Positions 32,752-45,233 of a stretch of DNA of 64,000 nucleotides are shown one piece after another. A program made the position numbers and the translations under genes. Source of the stretch: Triticum aestivum. Taxonomy: Eukaryota > Streptophyta > Magnoliopsida > Poales > Poaceae. Numbering within the stretch: position 1 is the first letter of the stretch; each line of letters opens with the position of its first letter. The notes under the pieces were generated by a model. That model made no database searches and had not been told where the DNA came from. It worked only from the letters and a program-made list of their open reading frames with translations. The stretch covers positions 172,994,396 to 173,058,395 of the forward strand of contig NC_057800.1 of assembly GCF_018294505.1 (NCBI RefSeq), read 5' to 3'.

Positions 32752-33751
32752 CGGGAGTAAAAAGATTATAAGTTAGTTTGGTATTGGTAGTTGTACTACC
32801 TTGCCGTCCCCAAGTTGGTATTGTTGTTAATGATCTTTTGGTATGAACTTGCATTTGCTTCCAACCATCATGCCGAGGGTCGACGTAGATATAAAGCTGA
32901 ATCATTTGTTTCGAAACGAATTTTCAGGCACCTGATTTTTATTTGATGGGTAACATAAGCACCCGCCGTTCGAATTCCCAGTTCTCCAATTTTTTCGAAA
33001 CAAGTGCATGCACTTATTATCATGATAAAAAAACAATATCCCTACTGCATCCCAGTTATCAGTCTGTACTTGAAGAATTCTCTCGTTTATTGAGCACGTA
33101 TATTGTGTTTTCAGGTCGAGCAAGTTTCAACTGGGCTGTAGACTGCCCAGGGTTGGTTTTGTTTTTAATAGGCCCAGCCCATGACGACAACGGGGCACAA
33201 AGATCCAGTAGGTATCTACTGGCCTCTGGCCCACCAGCGTTAGTTATATTTTGTCTTACAACATCCGCAGGCAGTTTTTTTACCGAATCAAACACACAAC
33301 CCAGTTCTATTTTTCTCTTGAAACGCATGTCCTACATCCGTTTTCTGATCTCTACCTATAGTTTTACTAGTTCATATACACATATCATTATATTGAAAAC
33401 ACATAAAATTCCCTGTTCATATTTACATCCTTATTTTTGTTGTTTTTTCCCACCCAACGCTGATTTTTTTACCACTGGTTTTCCCTTAAACCAACTCAAT
33501 TGTCCCACGTCTTATTTGCTTACAAAAACAAAACGATTTTTTTGGCAAATCAATAAGTTCTTAAAAAATGTTTATCATTTCAGGATTACAACAGTTCGGA
33601 CTCCACCGAAATATGCAAAATAAGGTTGAACTTTTTGACCGTGTTCCTGGGCAGAAAATGGGCTGTAATAAATTACTTAAGAATTAGCAAATGGGCTGCA
33701 AACTATAAAAAATAGCAAATGGGATTTATGTTTTCTGCCACAGATTTGGAG
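32752..33751. other. AT-rich spacer
   Basis: No conserved gene found. An ORF of about 226 codons at 32943-33623 is rich in Phe, Ser and Thr, has no recognisable domain and is probably chance. The 5' end of the CACTA-type element that finishes at 38000 may lie here, but no CACTAC terminus was found. Confidence 0.4.
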
Positions 33752-36400
33752 GCTGACTTGTGGGCCTACTAAGTTCATGCGTACACAAGGTTTCTCAAAA
33801 AAGAAACTTAGTCAACAATCGACTCTACCAACGTCAGACCGTTAGATGTCAATCTGACAGCAATCGTGCTTCTTCAGTCTCTGATCTTCCTGCCCCAGCC
33901 GCCCAAACCAGCGCCGTCGGAACCGCCTGCTTCTGCCTCCCGTGGCCGGCAGTGCTGCCGGGCGCCTCACGGCCCCATCATACTCGCATCCCTGGCCTGT
34001 CTATCCCTCTACTCACCCACACCTCCTGTTATTTTTCGGTGACGGCAGCCGAACTAGTCAACCCTCGTACTCTCCACCGCGTGGGCAGCCACTACCATGT
34101 CTTCCCCGGCTCCGTGTCGTTCTCTTCGTAGGCCTCGCCGTCGTCCACCGCCCTGGTGCTCTCGGCGCGGCATGGTCAACGATGTCCATCCAACGGACGT
34201 AGTTCTTCTTCAACCTCTGGTCTTCTTGCCCCAGCCGCCCAAAGCAGCGCCGGTCGTGCCGCATGCTCCTGCCTCCCGTGGCCGGCTGTGCTATCGCGGA
34301 GGCCTCACCGTCCCCATACTACTCCCACCGCTGGCCAGGCCATCCCTCCACTCACCCACTACCCTTGTTATTCTGCGGCGACGGCAGCCTCACACCACAA
34401 CGGAACCACTGAACCCTCGTACTCCTCTCCGTATGGGCATCCACTGCCGCGTTTTCCCTGGCTCCGCGTCGTCCCCTTCCTAGACCTCGCCGTCGTCCAC
34501 CGCCGTGGTGCTCTCGGCGCGGCGTGGTCAATGTGGTCAACGATCGACTTCCATAGGAAGAGTACTGTACGTGGAGAGGCTGACAGCTGGGTCCACGACA
34601 GCCGCAAGGAAGTGCCTCCTTGTTACGCGCAAAATAATTATTCCTCCACCTGACAGCAGGGACCCACCGGACGGGCCACCAGTATTTCACGGAAAAAACA
34701 TTTCCCCCTGACTGCTGGGACCCACCGGACAGGCCACCATATTTCACGAAAAAAATGTTTGCCCCGGACTGCTGGGACCCACCGGACGGACCATCGTATT
34801 TCGTGAAAAAAATGTTCCCCCACTGTCAGCTCGGACCCCATCGGAAGTGCCTCCTTATTACGCACAGAAAAATGAGTACTCCCCCTGCTAGCTGGGACCC
34901 ACCATGGCGGGAGGCTGACTTGTGGGCCTACTAAGTTGACGGGGATGGAGGGCTTTGTCAACTTAGTCAATATGAACGATTCTAGCTCCAATGACCGTAT
35001 GATGTCCATCCAACGGCCGTCGTGCTTCTTCAATCTCTTCTCTTCCTGCTCCAGCCGCTCAAACAAGCGCAGGTGGGACTACCTGCTCCCTCCTCCCCGC
35101 GGCCGGCTGTGCTGTCGCGTAGGCCTCATCGCCCCACCGTACTCCCATCGCTGGCCTAGCCATCCCTCTACTCACCCGCACCTGCTGTTATTCTCCAGCG
35201 ACGACAGACGAACCAGTAAACCCTTGTACAGTCGTACAACCGTCCGCATGGGAAACAACTGCCGAGTCTTCCCTGCCTCCGTGTCGTTCCCTTCCTAAGC
35301 CTCGCCGTCGTCCACCGCCCTGGTGCTCTTGGCGCGGCCTGGTCAACATGGTCAACGACCGACATGCATCTGAAGTGGACTGTACGTGGAGAGGCCGATA
35401 GCTGGGTCCACGGTCGCACGCAAGGAAATGCCTCCTTATCACGCGCAAAATAATGATTCCTCCACCTGACATCAGGGACCCGCCGAAAGGGCCTCTGTAT
35501 TTCGCAAAAAAACGTTACCGCAGCTGACAGCTCGGACCCACCAGCTATATCTTCGCATGCAAGGAAGTGCCTCCTTATTACGCACAAAAAATGAATACTC
35601 TCCCTATTAGCTGGGACCCAGTATAGTGGTAGGCTGACTTGTGGGCCTACTAAGTTGACGGGGATGGAGGGCTTTGTCAACTTAGTCAATATGCACGATT
35701 CTAGCTACAGTGACCGTACGATGTCCATCCAATGGCCGTAGTGCTTCTTCAACCTCTAGTCTTCTTGCTCCAGGTGCCCAAACCAGCGCTGGTCGTGCCT
35801 CGTGCTCCTGCCTCCCATGGCCGGTTGCGATGCGGTGGAGGCCTCACCGCCCCGTACTACTCCCACCACTGGCCAAGCCATCCCTCTACTCACCCACACC
35901 CCATGTTATTCTGCGGCGACGGCAACCTCACACCGCAGCGAACCAGTGAACCATCATACTCCTCTATGCGTGGGCATCCACTGCCGCGTCTTCCCCGGCT
36001 CTGCGTCGTCCCCTTCCTAGGCCTCGCCGTCGTCCACCGCCCTGGTGCTCTCGGCGCGGCATGGTCAACGTGGTGAAGGAACGGCTTCCATCGGACGTGG
36101 ACTGTACGTGGAGAGGATGATAGCTGGGTCCACGGCCGTAGTAAGGAAGTGCCTCCTTATTACGTGCAAAATAATTATTCCTCCACCTGACAGCGGGGAC
36201 CCACCGGACGGGCCACCGTATTTCGTGAAAAAAATGTTTCCCCCCTGACTGCTGGGACCCACCAGCTACACCTTCGCACACAAGGAAGTGCGTCCGAGCA
36301 AAAACAAAAACAAAACGATTCGCCCCCCTGACTGTTGGAACCCACCAGCTACATCTTTGCGTGCAAGGAAGTGCCTGACAGTCAGGACCCACCTGGTCGA
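33752..36400 (+). repeat. Tandemly duplicated 0.35-0.8 kb units
   Basis: Four copies of a unit that starts near gatgtccatccaa (about 33844, 34181, 35001 and 35720) and contains ctcgccgtcgtccaccgccc and ctcacccaca. Three copies are preceded by ggctgacttgtgggcctact (33753, 34914 and 35631). Spacing is about 337, 820 and 719 bp; the short first unit lacks the tail with gacagc(t/g)gggacccacc. Sub-repeats of 'gggacccaccggacgggcca' recur within the tails. ORFs in this array change frame between copies and look non-coding. Confidence 0.75.
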
Positions 36401-36628
36401 AGCGTAGGTAGCGTTGTCATTCTGGCCGCGAACATGTACGTACACACTGGTCGATGTAGAGGCACGCACGTAGCATGTACACGTACATACAACGACCATG
36501 GTGCAAGAAAGAAAATACGGCCACGTATGTGTACATACGAGCGGGGTCTCGAACGCCTACTCGCGCATACGTACGGCCAGGGCTCGTGTACATGGCTGGG
36601 TCAGAACGGAGAAACAACGTCGTCGTCG

Positions 36629-36773
36629 TGTTCATGGAGAGGCAACAGAATGCGTCGTGTTCATGGGGAGGCAACGGAATGTGTCGTGTTCATGGGGAGG
36701 CAACAGAATGCGTCGTGTTCATGGGAAGGCAACGGAATGCGTCATGTTCATCGGGAGGCAACAGAACGCGTGG
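36629..36773 (+). repeat. 29-bp minisatellite, 5 copies
   Basis: Five head-to-tail copies of tgttcatggggaggcaacgg + aatgcgtcg, with one to four changes each. Because 29 is not a multiple of 3, all three frames cycle through it and several overlapping ORFs appear. These are artefacts. Confidence 0.9.
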
Positions 36774-36891
36774 GAGCCAACCGGCTGGGTCGGAACGGAA
36801 TGCATGGTCGTGTTCATCGGGAGGGCTTGGACGGAACAGGCGATGGAAACGAGGCCTGGCATACCGCAGAACGGAGAAAACAAACTCCTAC

Positions 36892-37165
36892 GACCGAAAC
36901 AGGGGTCCTGTTGATCGGGAGGGGTGTGGCGTACCACAAAACGGAGGAAACGGACCTTCTACGATCGAAGCGGGGGTCCTGTTGATCGGGAGGGGTGCGG
37001 CGTACCGCAAAACGGACGAAATGAACCTCCTACGGTTGAAACGGGGGTCCTGTTGATCGGGAGGGGTGTGGCTTACCACAAAACGGATGAAACGGACCTC
37101 CTACGGTCGAAACGGGGGTCCTGTTCATCGGGAGGGGTGTGGCGTACCTCAAAACGGGACTCCAC
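36892..37165 (+). repeat. 71-bp minisatellite, about 4 copies
   Basis: Copies start at 36892, 36963, 37034 and 37105, an exact 71-bp spacing. Each contains gggggtcctgttgatcggga and ggggtgtggcgtacc. The last copy is incomplete. It follows the 29-bp array by about 120 bases. Confidence 0.9.
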
Positions 37166-37179
37166 GGGATACTGTTCAT

Positions 37180-37500
37180 CTCCACCGTCGACCTCCTCCA
37201 GCCTCCACGGGCTACCGCCGACCTCCTCCAGCCTCCGCGGGCTCCTGTTCATCCAGCCCCCACCGCGTGCTACTCCATCCGCTACTGTTCAACCACCCCT
37301 CCACGGGCACCCCTCCACCGTCTACTATTCATCTAGCCCTCCACACCACGGGGTCCTATTCAACCACCCCTCCACGGGCACCCCTCCACCATCTACTGTT
37401 CATCCAGCCCTCCACACCACGGGGTCCTATTCATCCAGAGGCAACGCCACCGCTCACTATTCATCCACCCCCCCCACAACGCTCACTGTTCATCCAATCG
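37180..37500 (+). repeat. 'cctccac / ctactgttcatcca' tandem repeats
   Basis: Imperfect units of about 75 bp with cccctccacgggcacccctc and ctactgttcatccagccctc (two clear copies at about 37299-37440), preceded by shorter tctactgttcatc variants. C-rich and non-coding. This looks like the subterminal repeat region of the CACTA-type element that ends at 38000. Confidence 0.75.
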
Positions 37501-38000
37501 ATCGGCTTCAGTTAGCAGCAGTAGCGAAGGAATCGCTCGATTGGGTTCAGTTAACAGCCATCGATCGATCGCTCGGTTTCAATAACGCGTAGCCTACAGT
37601 GCAATCGCTCGGGTTCAGTTAGATCCCAACACCTCGCTCGGGTTCAGTTAGAGCCAACGCCTCGCACACACGCGCGTACGTGTACGAGAGAAACACGCAT
37701 CGCTCGGCCCCCGACCTCCCACCGTAACCGGGAACTCCCCAAAATTTTCCTCGCCCTTGCTTCTACCACGGCTTTTTCCGTCATGGACGGCCCAAAGAAT
37801 GTCATGCAGCTGCGTCTCCGGCCCGCCCAGGACGAAAAGCCCATTTTATGTCATGATATTTTGTCATAGAAGTAGGAGCCCACCACATCAATTATGATAC
37901 CGGGTTTTGTCACAATTATCGTCATAGATGTGTCATATGTATGACATAATTTTTTTTCATTCGGCCCAAAATGTCACGGATGTGTCTTTTTTTTGTAGTG

Positions 38001-39130
38001 CAGGATGTCAGCCAGGTGGCCACCGTGCAGGGTATGTCCAGCAGGTAGCATGCTGGGATGCAGATGCATTGAACGGAGCCCCCGTGGGAGGAGATGATGG
38101 CTCCGGGGAGTTCAGAATCATCTTCGATATGGCTGACGACAACCTCTATTAAGAGGCGCGGTGCACCATAGAGTGCGCCACCGAGATGCGAGGACTTGTG
38201 TGCGACAGCCATCCTTGGTGGGGAGATCGCTAATGCGGTCCGCCGGAGATTCTACTGGTTCCTCAGGTCCACGGGGGCGCTTCTGGCCGCACAACCCGGT
38301 CCAAGATCTACATCCGGCGGCGCTGGTCGGAGCCTCATATGTGTACATACCAATCTGAAAGAAAAAAAAATGGCATAACATGTAGGACATTCGAAATCAA
38401 TTCTCAAGATTAGGAAGAAAAAAGGCACAAACATATATGTAGGACATTCAAAATCAATTCTCAAGATGACTAACCGGTTTTCCGTCGGAGTCGCAGTTGT
38501 TGCCCGGAGTTGCCGTTGACCTCCGGCTCCGGCTTGGGGGGGCACGACATCATCGATGAATTCAAGGTCGTGCTGCTGCCCACACAAGACCTCATCAGCG
38601 GCAACGGAAACCTCTGTGGCCAGCTTCACGCGTTGTGCGGGTGCTTCACCATCCCCGGCGTTGCCACTCCGTCCGATGGTGCGCTTCAGCGGCATTGTCA
38701 TACACTCCGAAGTCCAGACGTCGGTGACCACTGTGGACTGGGGGTGCGGCCGCCTATTATCAACGGCGGCTTGGGCGCGCAATCAATACAGACTAGTGGG
38801 AGCGAGGCAGGCTGCGGTCAAAAGTTGTCTCACCTCCCGGTGAGCCTGCGCGGCGGACGATTGCCATTCCTACCATCATATCACACAACTACTCGCACGC
38901 CTCCCCGTCAATACACACACCTTCACGCATGCCTCCCGGTATGCCTACACGGCGGACTGCTCCCATGCGTCCCATCAACTCATGCCTGCTCACATGGCAC
39001 ACGGGGCATGTGGCAGCACATATATTTTTTGGTTTATTTTATGCCGCTTTACTACTTCATTGAACCGTTTGCATTGAAGAAAGTCCTCCGTTGAACATCT
39101 CGCACGCTTCCCGATGAACCTGCGCACTAG
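38001..39130. other. Unassigned low-copy region
   Basis: No family recognised. A 29-bp direct repeat (gtaggacattc.aaatcaatt) occurs at about 38381 and 38440. A minus-strand ORF (38782-38252) has a plausible-looking start (MPLKRTIGRSGNAGDG) but runs through the direct repeat and has no known domain; I do not call it a gene. A GC-rich stretch, 38500-38830, could be a degraded exon. Confidence 0.35.
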
Positions 39131-41371
39131 ACGAGTTTTGGATTTACTAGAACTTAAAAACTAGGCATCTCAATGTTTTGCCGGCAATCAACGGTGCCCC
39201 GGTGTTTGAAATTCATTCCCATTTCTTGCATGGGACCTAAGCATGCACCCAAGGATAAAGATTTGATTTTTCAACCAATTTATATGCACTGGAAGCATGT
39301 GCATGTAGTTAAAATTTGAATTATGCACATAAATGCATTGAAAACTCAGTTAATGCATAAAAATGTCCAAACAAACCCTGAAAAATCACAAAAATTGACA
39401 CAACACTCCTATTGTTCTATGTTGACACGAGAAATTTTTTGGAAGCAATAAGAGGAAATGGATATCGTTTCGTCCCCAAAGGTGGGACGTTCCCTACTGA
39501 AACAATCATGCTTGTTGTGAGAAGCTCTGGTTTGTGAGAAGCATATACCCAAACCTGCCCCAAATGGGACAACATTTTTACCACGACATGTTGATGCCGC
39601 TCCATGATAGCATGACAAGTTTCATGAATTTCAGACGAGTCTTGGATTTACTAGAAATTATAAGCCATGTATCTCAATGTTTTGCCGGCAATCAACAGTG
39701 CCCCGGTGTTTGAAATTTATTCCCATTTCTTGAATGGGACCTAAGCATGCACGCAAGGACACATATTTGTTTTTTCAACCAATTTATATGCACTGTAGCA
39801 TGTGCATGTAGTTCAAATTTGAATTATGTACATAAATGCATTGAAAACTCACTTAATGCATAATAATGTCTAAACGAACCCCAAAAAATCACAAAAATTG
39901 TCACAACACTCCTGTTGTTCTATGTTGACACGAGAAATTTTCTGAAAGCAATAAGAGGCAATGGATATCGTTTCGTCCCCAAAGCATTCCCTACCGAAAC
40001 CATCATGCTTGTTGTGAGAAGCTCTGGTTTCTGAGAAGCATATACCCAAACCTGCCCCAAATGGGACAAAACATTTACCACGACATGTTGATGCCGAACC
40101 ATGATAGCATGCCAAGTTTCATGAATTTCAGATGAGTTTTGGATTTACTAGAATTTAAAAACCAGGCATCTCAATGTTTTGCCAGCAATCAACGGTGCCC
40201 CGGTGTTTGAAATTCATTCCCATTTCTTGCATGGGACCTAAGAATGCACCCAAGGACACAAATTTGATTTTTCAACCAATTTATATGCACAAGATCATGT
40301 GCATGTAGTTCAAATATGAATTATGCACATAAATGCATTAAAACTCAGTTAATGCATAAAAATGTCCAAACGAACCCCGAAAAATCACAAAAATTGACAC
40401 AACACTCCTGTTGTTCTATGTTGACACGAGAAATTTTTTGAAAGCAATAAGAGGCAATGGATATTGTTTCGTCCCCAAAGGTGGGGCATTCCCTACCGAA
40501 ACCATCATGCTTGTTGTGAGAAGCATATACCCAAACCTGCCCCAAATGGGACAAAAAATTTACCACGACATGTTGATGCCGCTCCATGATAGCATGCCAC
40601 GTTTCATGAATTTCAGACGAGTTTTGGATTTACTAGAATTTAAAAACTAGGTATCTCAATGTTTGTGGCCGAGTGACGGTGGCAGGGTGTTTGACATTCA
40701 TTCCCATTTCTTGCATGAGACCTAAGCATGCACCCAAGGACAAATATTTGATTTTGAACCAATTTATATGCACTTGAGCATGTGCATGTAGTTCAAATTT
40801 GAATTATGCACATAAATGCATTGAGAACTCAGTTAATGCATAAAAATGTCCAAACGAACCCCAAAAATCACAAAAAATAACACAACACTCCTGTTGTTCT
40901 ATGTTGACCCGAGAAATTTTTTGAAAGCAATAAGAGGCAATGGATATAGTTTCGTCCCCAAAGGTGGGGCGTTCCCTACTAAAACCATGATGTTGGCTGT
41001 GAGAAGCTCTGGTTTGTGAGAAGCATATACCCAAACCCGCCCCAAATGGGACAAAAAAATTATCACGGCATGTTGATGCCGCTCCATGATAGCATGCAAA
41101 GTTTCATGAATTTCAGACGAGTTTTGGATTTACTAGAATTTAAAAACCAGGTATCTCAATGTTTGCGGCCGAGTGACGGTGGCAGGGTGTTTCACATTCA
41201 TTCCCATTTCTTGCATGAGACCTAAGCATGCACCCAAGGACAAAGATTTGATTTTCAACCAATTTATATGCACTGGAGCATGTGCATGTAGTTCAAATTT
41301 GAATTATGCACATAAATGCATTGAAAACTCACTTAATGCATAAAAATGTCCAAATGAACCTTGAATAATTC
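39131..41371 (+). repeat. About 500-bp tandem repeat array, 4.5 copies
   Basis: Units begin near acgagttttggatttactag at 39131, 39635, 40132, 40617 and 41117 (spacing 504, 497, 485 and 500). Each contains ttcattcccatttcttgcat, caaccaatttatatgcact, aatgcataaaaatgtccaaa, ttctatgttgacacgagaaa and tgccccaaatgggacaa. The last copy is partial. Variants with gcggccgagtgacggtggca in the last two copies show that neighbouring units share changes. Short ORFs repeat once per unit and carry no known domain. Confidence 0.9.
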
Positions 41372-42097
41372 CAATTCTTTTATGACACACATATAGTTGC
41401 ATGATCACTGCAGATAAAAGGTCTAGCAATTCAAACATCGTCCATGGCCGCCGTGACCCCATTATGTAATTCAAATCAAGATGAAAAATTAAGTAGATCC
41501 CACATAGTTTATTATAACCAACCGTGTGAGATGCAGCACAAAATATCTTGGAGCACCGTCGGAGTATAGTACGCATTCGGCTTACACAAGAAGGTACGAC
41601 GGCTACAGTCCACAACGTGCTCTGAATAAGGGACCGTGTCTGATGACACTTTGCACGCCAGTTTTTTGGGTGAAACGATTCCTAATTTTCGGCTTCCGCA
41701 GAAATATCTACCTCCCTGCCCCCCCATTACCAAAAGCCACATTTCCCCTGTTTCCGCCTTCCTTTCCAAGTTGAAACCTTCACTCCTTGCTTGTAGCGCC
41801 GCTGCCTCCTCTGTGGCGACCCTTCTTCACGCTGCTCGGCCTCGCCTATCCAGGCAGGTAATCCACACCCGACCCCCATCCTCCTCCTCCTTCCACATCC
41901 CACATGCCCCGACTGTCGGCGCGAGCGTGACACCTTCCACCCAAATCACTGAACCCTCTACCAAATAAGCATCGGCCTAAGCCATGGTGCACGCAGTATA
42001 GCCAGGACCTCAAGGAGCATTGAGCATCGGAGAAGCAAATCGCGACCGCATGCACGGATGAGGTCGCGATGGTTGCCATTCGTGCCGGCCCCCAGAT

Positions 42098-43870
42098 CTG
42101 GAGGAGCACCTTGCCGTCGAGCTCACTACTGACGCCTCGCGCGTCGACGCCGTGACGTGGTTGGCTGCTTTAATTGATAGTTCGTGTCGTTTTCTCGAGG
42201 CCACCATCGGTGCCTTCGACGAAGACTACGAGGTGTTTTCTCAGCGTGCACATGCTTACCTCATCTCGAGAGCCAGTAGGTTGGTGCCCGGAGCGGCTCA
42301 GTAAACTCACCACTACAACGAGGGCACCCACGATGCGGAGGCCTCGCCCTCTTCCATGTCCAAGGAGCTAATCGTCATCGATATCTCCGACAATGAGGAG
42401 TAGCTTGTCTTATTAGCTCACTATAAGGACCCATGTCCAGTTTGCTAGCTACTGCCTTTCCTTAATAGATTCTAGTGAATTGTGCTATCTACTTTTACCA
42501 TGCAATCTTCTGCTATAGTGTATATGTTCTATATGTCGTGCAATGTGGTGTTCAGTTAACTGCTTGGTTCAATTCTACAAATGTGATGTTCAATTCTTCA
42601 GGGTGCAATATTTCCAAGTTGTTAAGCATGCTTGGTTTGGTTAACTGTCTGATCTTCCATTAGGACTATGTTATTTATGCAATGTGATGCTCAGTTAACG
42701 TTTGGTTCATTTGTTGTGGTGTTTAGTTAACTACTTAGTTCAATTCTGCAATGCGATGTTCAATTGTTGTGGTTGCATTCTGTTATTGTATACCATGTGA
42801 GGATAAATCGAATTTGGTTGTACTAAATACATGAGAAACAAATACAATTGCTATATTTCCAAGTTGTTAAGCATGCTTGGTTTGGTTCACTATTTGATCT
42901 TCTATTAGGAGTATGTTATATTGTGCAATGTGGTGCTTAGTTAACATTTGGTTCATTTGTTGTGGTGTTTAGTTAACTGCTTGGTTCAATTCGGCAATGC
43001 GATGTTCAATTGCTGTGGCTGCATTCTGTTATTGTATACCATGTGAGGAATAAATCGAATTTCGCTGTACTAAGTACATGAGAAACAAATACAATTGCTA
43101 TATTTCCAAGTTGTTAAGCATGCTTGGTTTGGTTAACTGCCTGATCTTCTATTAGGAGTATGTTATATTGTGCAATGTGGTGCTCAGTTAACGTTTGGTT
43201 CATTTGTTGTGGTGTTTAGTTAACTGCTTGGTTCAATTCTGCAATGCGATGTTCAATTGTTGTGGCTGCATTCTCTTATTGTATACCATGTGAGGAATAA
43301 ATCGAATTTGGCTGCACATAATACATGAGAAACATATACAAGTGCTATATTTCCTAATTCTTAATCATGCTTGGTTTGGATAAATGGGTTTTCCATGTGG
43401 CTTGAACTAATCTGATAAATCTGCAATGTGCTTATTTTTCATCAACACATTTTATTGATAGCATGTGAACTCTTACTTAACCTGATCACTAACTACCTTA
43501 TATGTGTTGCAGGGAAACAATGGGAAGCACTGAGGTTTACAAGATGGCACTAACTATTATACCTTACCTTTTTTATTACTTTGCCCCGTTTCCAATATAG
43601 ATAAGATATTTATGCACATCCTTGTTTTCAGGGTTCACTGATGATTACCTCTCAAACCACCTCTGTGGTCAGGAGGCGACGAAAGTTTTCATACAACACT
43701 CATGGTTCAATATTGAAGTGTTCCTGAAGAGGTCGAAGGATGGAAGGTCAATCATCCACAAGCACTGGCCTAAAGTTGCAAAGACCTTCAACATGAATGA
43801 AGGCTCAATATTCGCCTTCCGCTTCAGCAGTTTTCCAGATGAGATGCATCTCTCTATGTACCGTCTATGA
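42098..43870 (+). pseudogene. B3-domain gene, decayed
   Basis: Two coding blocks are visible. The first (42098-42403) encodes a helical segment (LEEHLAVELTTDASRVDAVT; FDEDYEVFSQRAHAYLISRA; SRLVPGA) and an acidic end (VIDISDNEE), with an in-frame TAA at 42302 that could instead be part of a GTAAAC donor. The last exon (43632-43870, after ttttcag) encodes the second half of a B3 DNA-binding fold: ATKVFIQHSWFNIEVFLKRS, HKHWPKVAKTFNMNEGSIFA, FRFSSF and a final YRL. B3 factors bind DNA in plant nuclei; this REM-like type is large and fast-evolving. A possible small middle exon with ATGGGAAGCACTGAG lies at about 43519. The first half of the B3 fold is not seen, so the gene is probably broken. I am sure of the B3-like end but less sure of the gene model. 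Confidence 0.6.
42530..43370 (+). repeat. 246-bp tandem repeat in the B3 gene intron
   Basis: The landmark atatttccaagttgttaagc recurs at about 42608, 42853 and 43100, with a diverged copy at 43347, so the period is about 246 bp. Each unit contains several shorter phrases such as gttaactgcttggttcaatt and gcaatgcgatgttcaatt. It fills most of the space between the two coding blocks of the B3 gene. Confidence 0.85.
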
Positions 43871-44628
43871 TGCTAATTTCGAAAGGTTCTAGATGTTGCA
43901 CGTGAAACTTGCTGCTGGTGCAGTTGTGTAATGGGGTAGTTGAGTGCTGAAGCTATATCATGTTGTACTCCGATGTATTTCAATTATGAAATCTTGCTTC
44001 CTTAATGTGGAAATGGAATATATTATGTGCTTAATATGAATGTCAATTAGATTAGTAAATGGATTATTAATAATAGGGTAATTAGCCCGCTAATTGGCCA
44101 ATAAGCTTGCTAATTGGGTTTTCCTATTGCAAACGGTTAATGCGAAAACACCATGGGCGATGACCTCAGGCAACGCACACAGTTTCTAGGAAGAAACTGT
44201 GTTGGATCAATGAACAATCACACACGACATTCTCTTCAAAACTGTTTGCGTTACGCCACCTTGCGCAAATGTTTTCCTTATACTGACTGTGTGAGATGTA
44301 TATACGAACGGAAACGTTTAGTGGTGACTGACTGTGTGGGATGTACTTACGACCGGAAATGATTTCGCATGTATAATTGTATTGTTTTGAGCACCATTGT
44401 ATGTATTTCTGTATTTGAGTGCTCGCCGGTCGCACACGACCTCATTTTGCCGAGCATGTGTGCTAGGAGGGCATATCCCCAACGGTTTCTGGGTTGTGTG
44501 GGAAGGACCCCCCTATCGCCCACACTCACTTGGTGACGGTTCCGAATGCCATCGCAGAAACCGTTTGTTTAGCACCGACACGTACCAGTGATGTAGAGAC
44601 TAGGGTATGTCAGTATCTTCCATGCTAG
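43871..44628. other. Spacer after the B3 gene
   Basis: AT-rich 3' flank to about 44090, then a region with paired motifs (gactgtgtgagatgtatata and gactgtgtgggatgtactta, 44283 and 44332) and complementary aacggtt/aaccgtt phrases. It may be remnant DNA-transposon sequence; no end or family could be fixed. Confidence 0.35.
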
Positions 44629-45233
44629 GTGGGTTATTCTCATGATGAGTGGACTCCGCTCATCATTCACGAGAAAACGGCTGGTAACCGGGATGCACAG
44701 TTCCATGCTCAAATTGAATCAAAATATAATTTCAAACGAAACTCCCCTAGGATTGTTGATAGTTGGAAGGTACCCGTTGTTTCGGACCAGCCATGGAATG
44801 TGCTTGTTGGTGGTGGGGGAGTAAAAACTTTACCATTCTGTTTGGGAACCGCCTATAATGTGTCTAGCATGGAAGATAGTGAGAACTCTTGGTTGTTATA
44901 TTGACAATGAAAGCACACCTCTCAAAATTATTTTCATCTCTGTTTTAAAAGCTTAGAGCTCTAGCACCTCTCCAAATCCCTACTTTCCTCTACGAAGGGC
45001 CTATCTTTTACTTTTATTCAATAGTCAGTAGTATTCCTTCTCATTCCAACCTACTCTTTAGTTGGCAAGCATCATGTTATGGGGAAAGATCTAAGCATAT
45101 ATGGCCATTCAAATATATTTGATCATGAATTATTATTGTTAACAATTATCTCAGTCTAGTAGTGCCTTCCGTAAAATGCTTGCTAAGCATATATGTCCGT
45201 TCATGGTGCCTTCCGTAAAATGCTTGCTAAGTA
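44629..45233 (+). other. Displaced Athila 3' UTR fragment
   Basis: The stretch gaagggcctatcttttactt ... ggcaagcatcatgttatggg ... ttattattgttaac (about 44992-45145) matches 47440-47615 in the proper 3' UTR with changes. A 26-bp phrase starting gtgccttccgtaaaatgctt is duplicated at 45162 and 45209 just before the integrase frame begins, suggesting a repair or slippage junction. Confidence 0.6.

Larger units (their letters stand above)
33752..38000 (+). mobile_element. Non-autonomous CACTA-type element, 3' part (left boundary unknown)
   Basis: The sequence at 37958-38000 ends in ggatgtgtcttttttttgtagtg (written in two parts: ggatgtgtc, ttttttttgtagtg). On the minus strand that is CACTACAAAAAAAAGACAC, a CACTA-type terminus seen in Triticeae elements. 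Repeats rich in gtcata and tgacat (37850-37970) precede it. No transposase is found. The 5' terminus was not located, so the stated left limit is only where the associated repeats begin. The three bases after the end are cag. Confidence 0.55.

Noticed and set aside
33752..36400. Host gene family in tandem (ORFs with SRRRP-rich products)
   Set aside because: The copies share DNA similarity but not a common open frame, and phrases such as gggacccacc and gtgggcctac are repeat-like. They are treated as transposon repeats.
36335..37592. Several 140-220 residue ORFs
   Set aside because: They run through the 29-bp and 71-bp minisatellites in three frames at once and show only repeat-derived composition.
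38252..38782. Minus-strand ORF of 176 codons
   Set aside because: It contains a translated 29-bp direct repeat and no known domain. Its start looks gene-like but support is too weak for a gene call.
39131..41371. CRISPR-like or coding array
   Set aside because: Units are about 500 bp with no short repeat/spacer pattern. The repeated short ORFs are one per unit without domain similarity.
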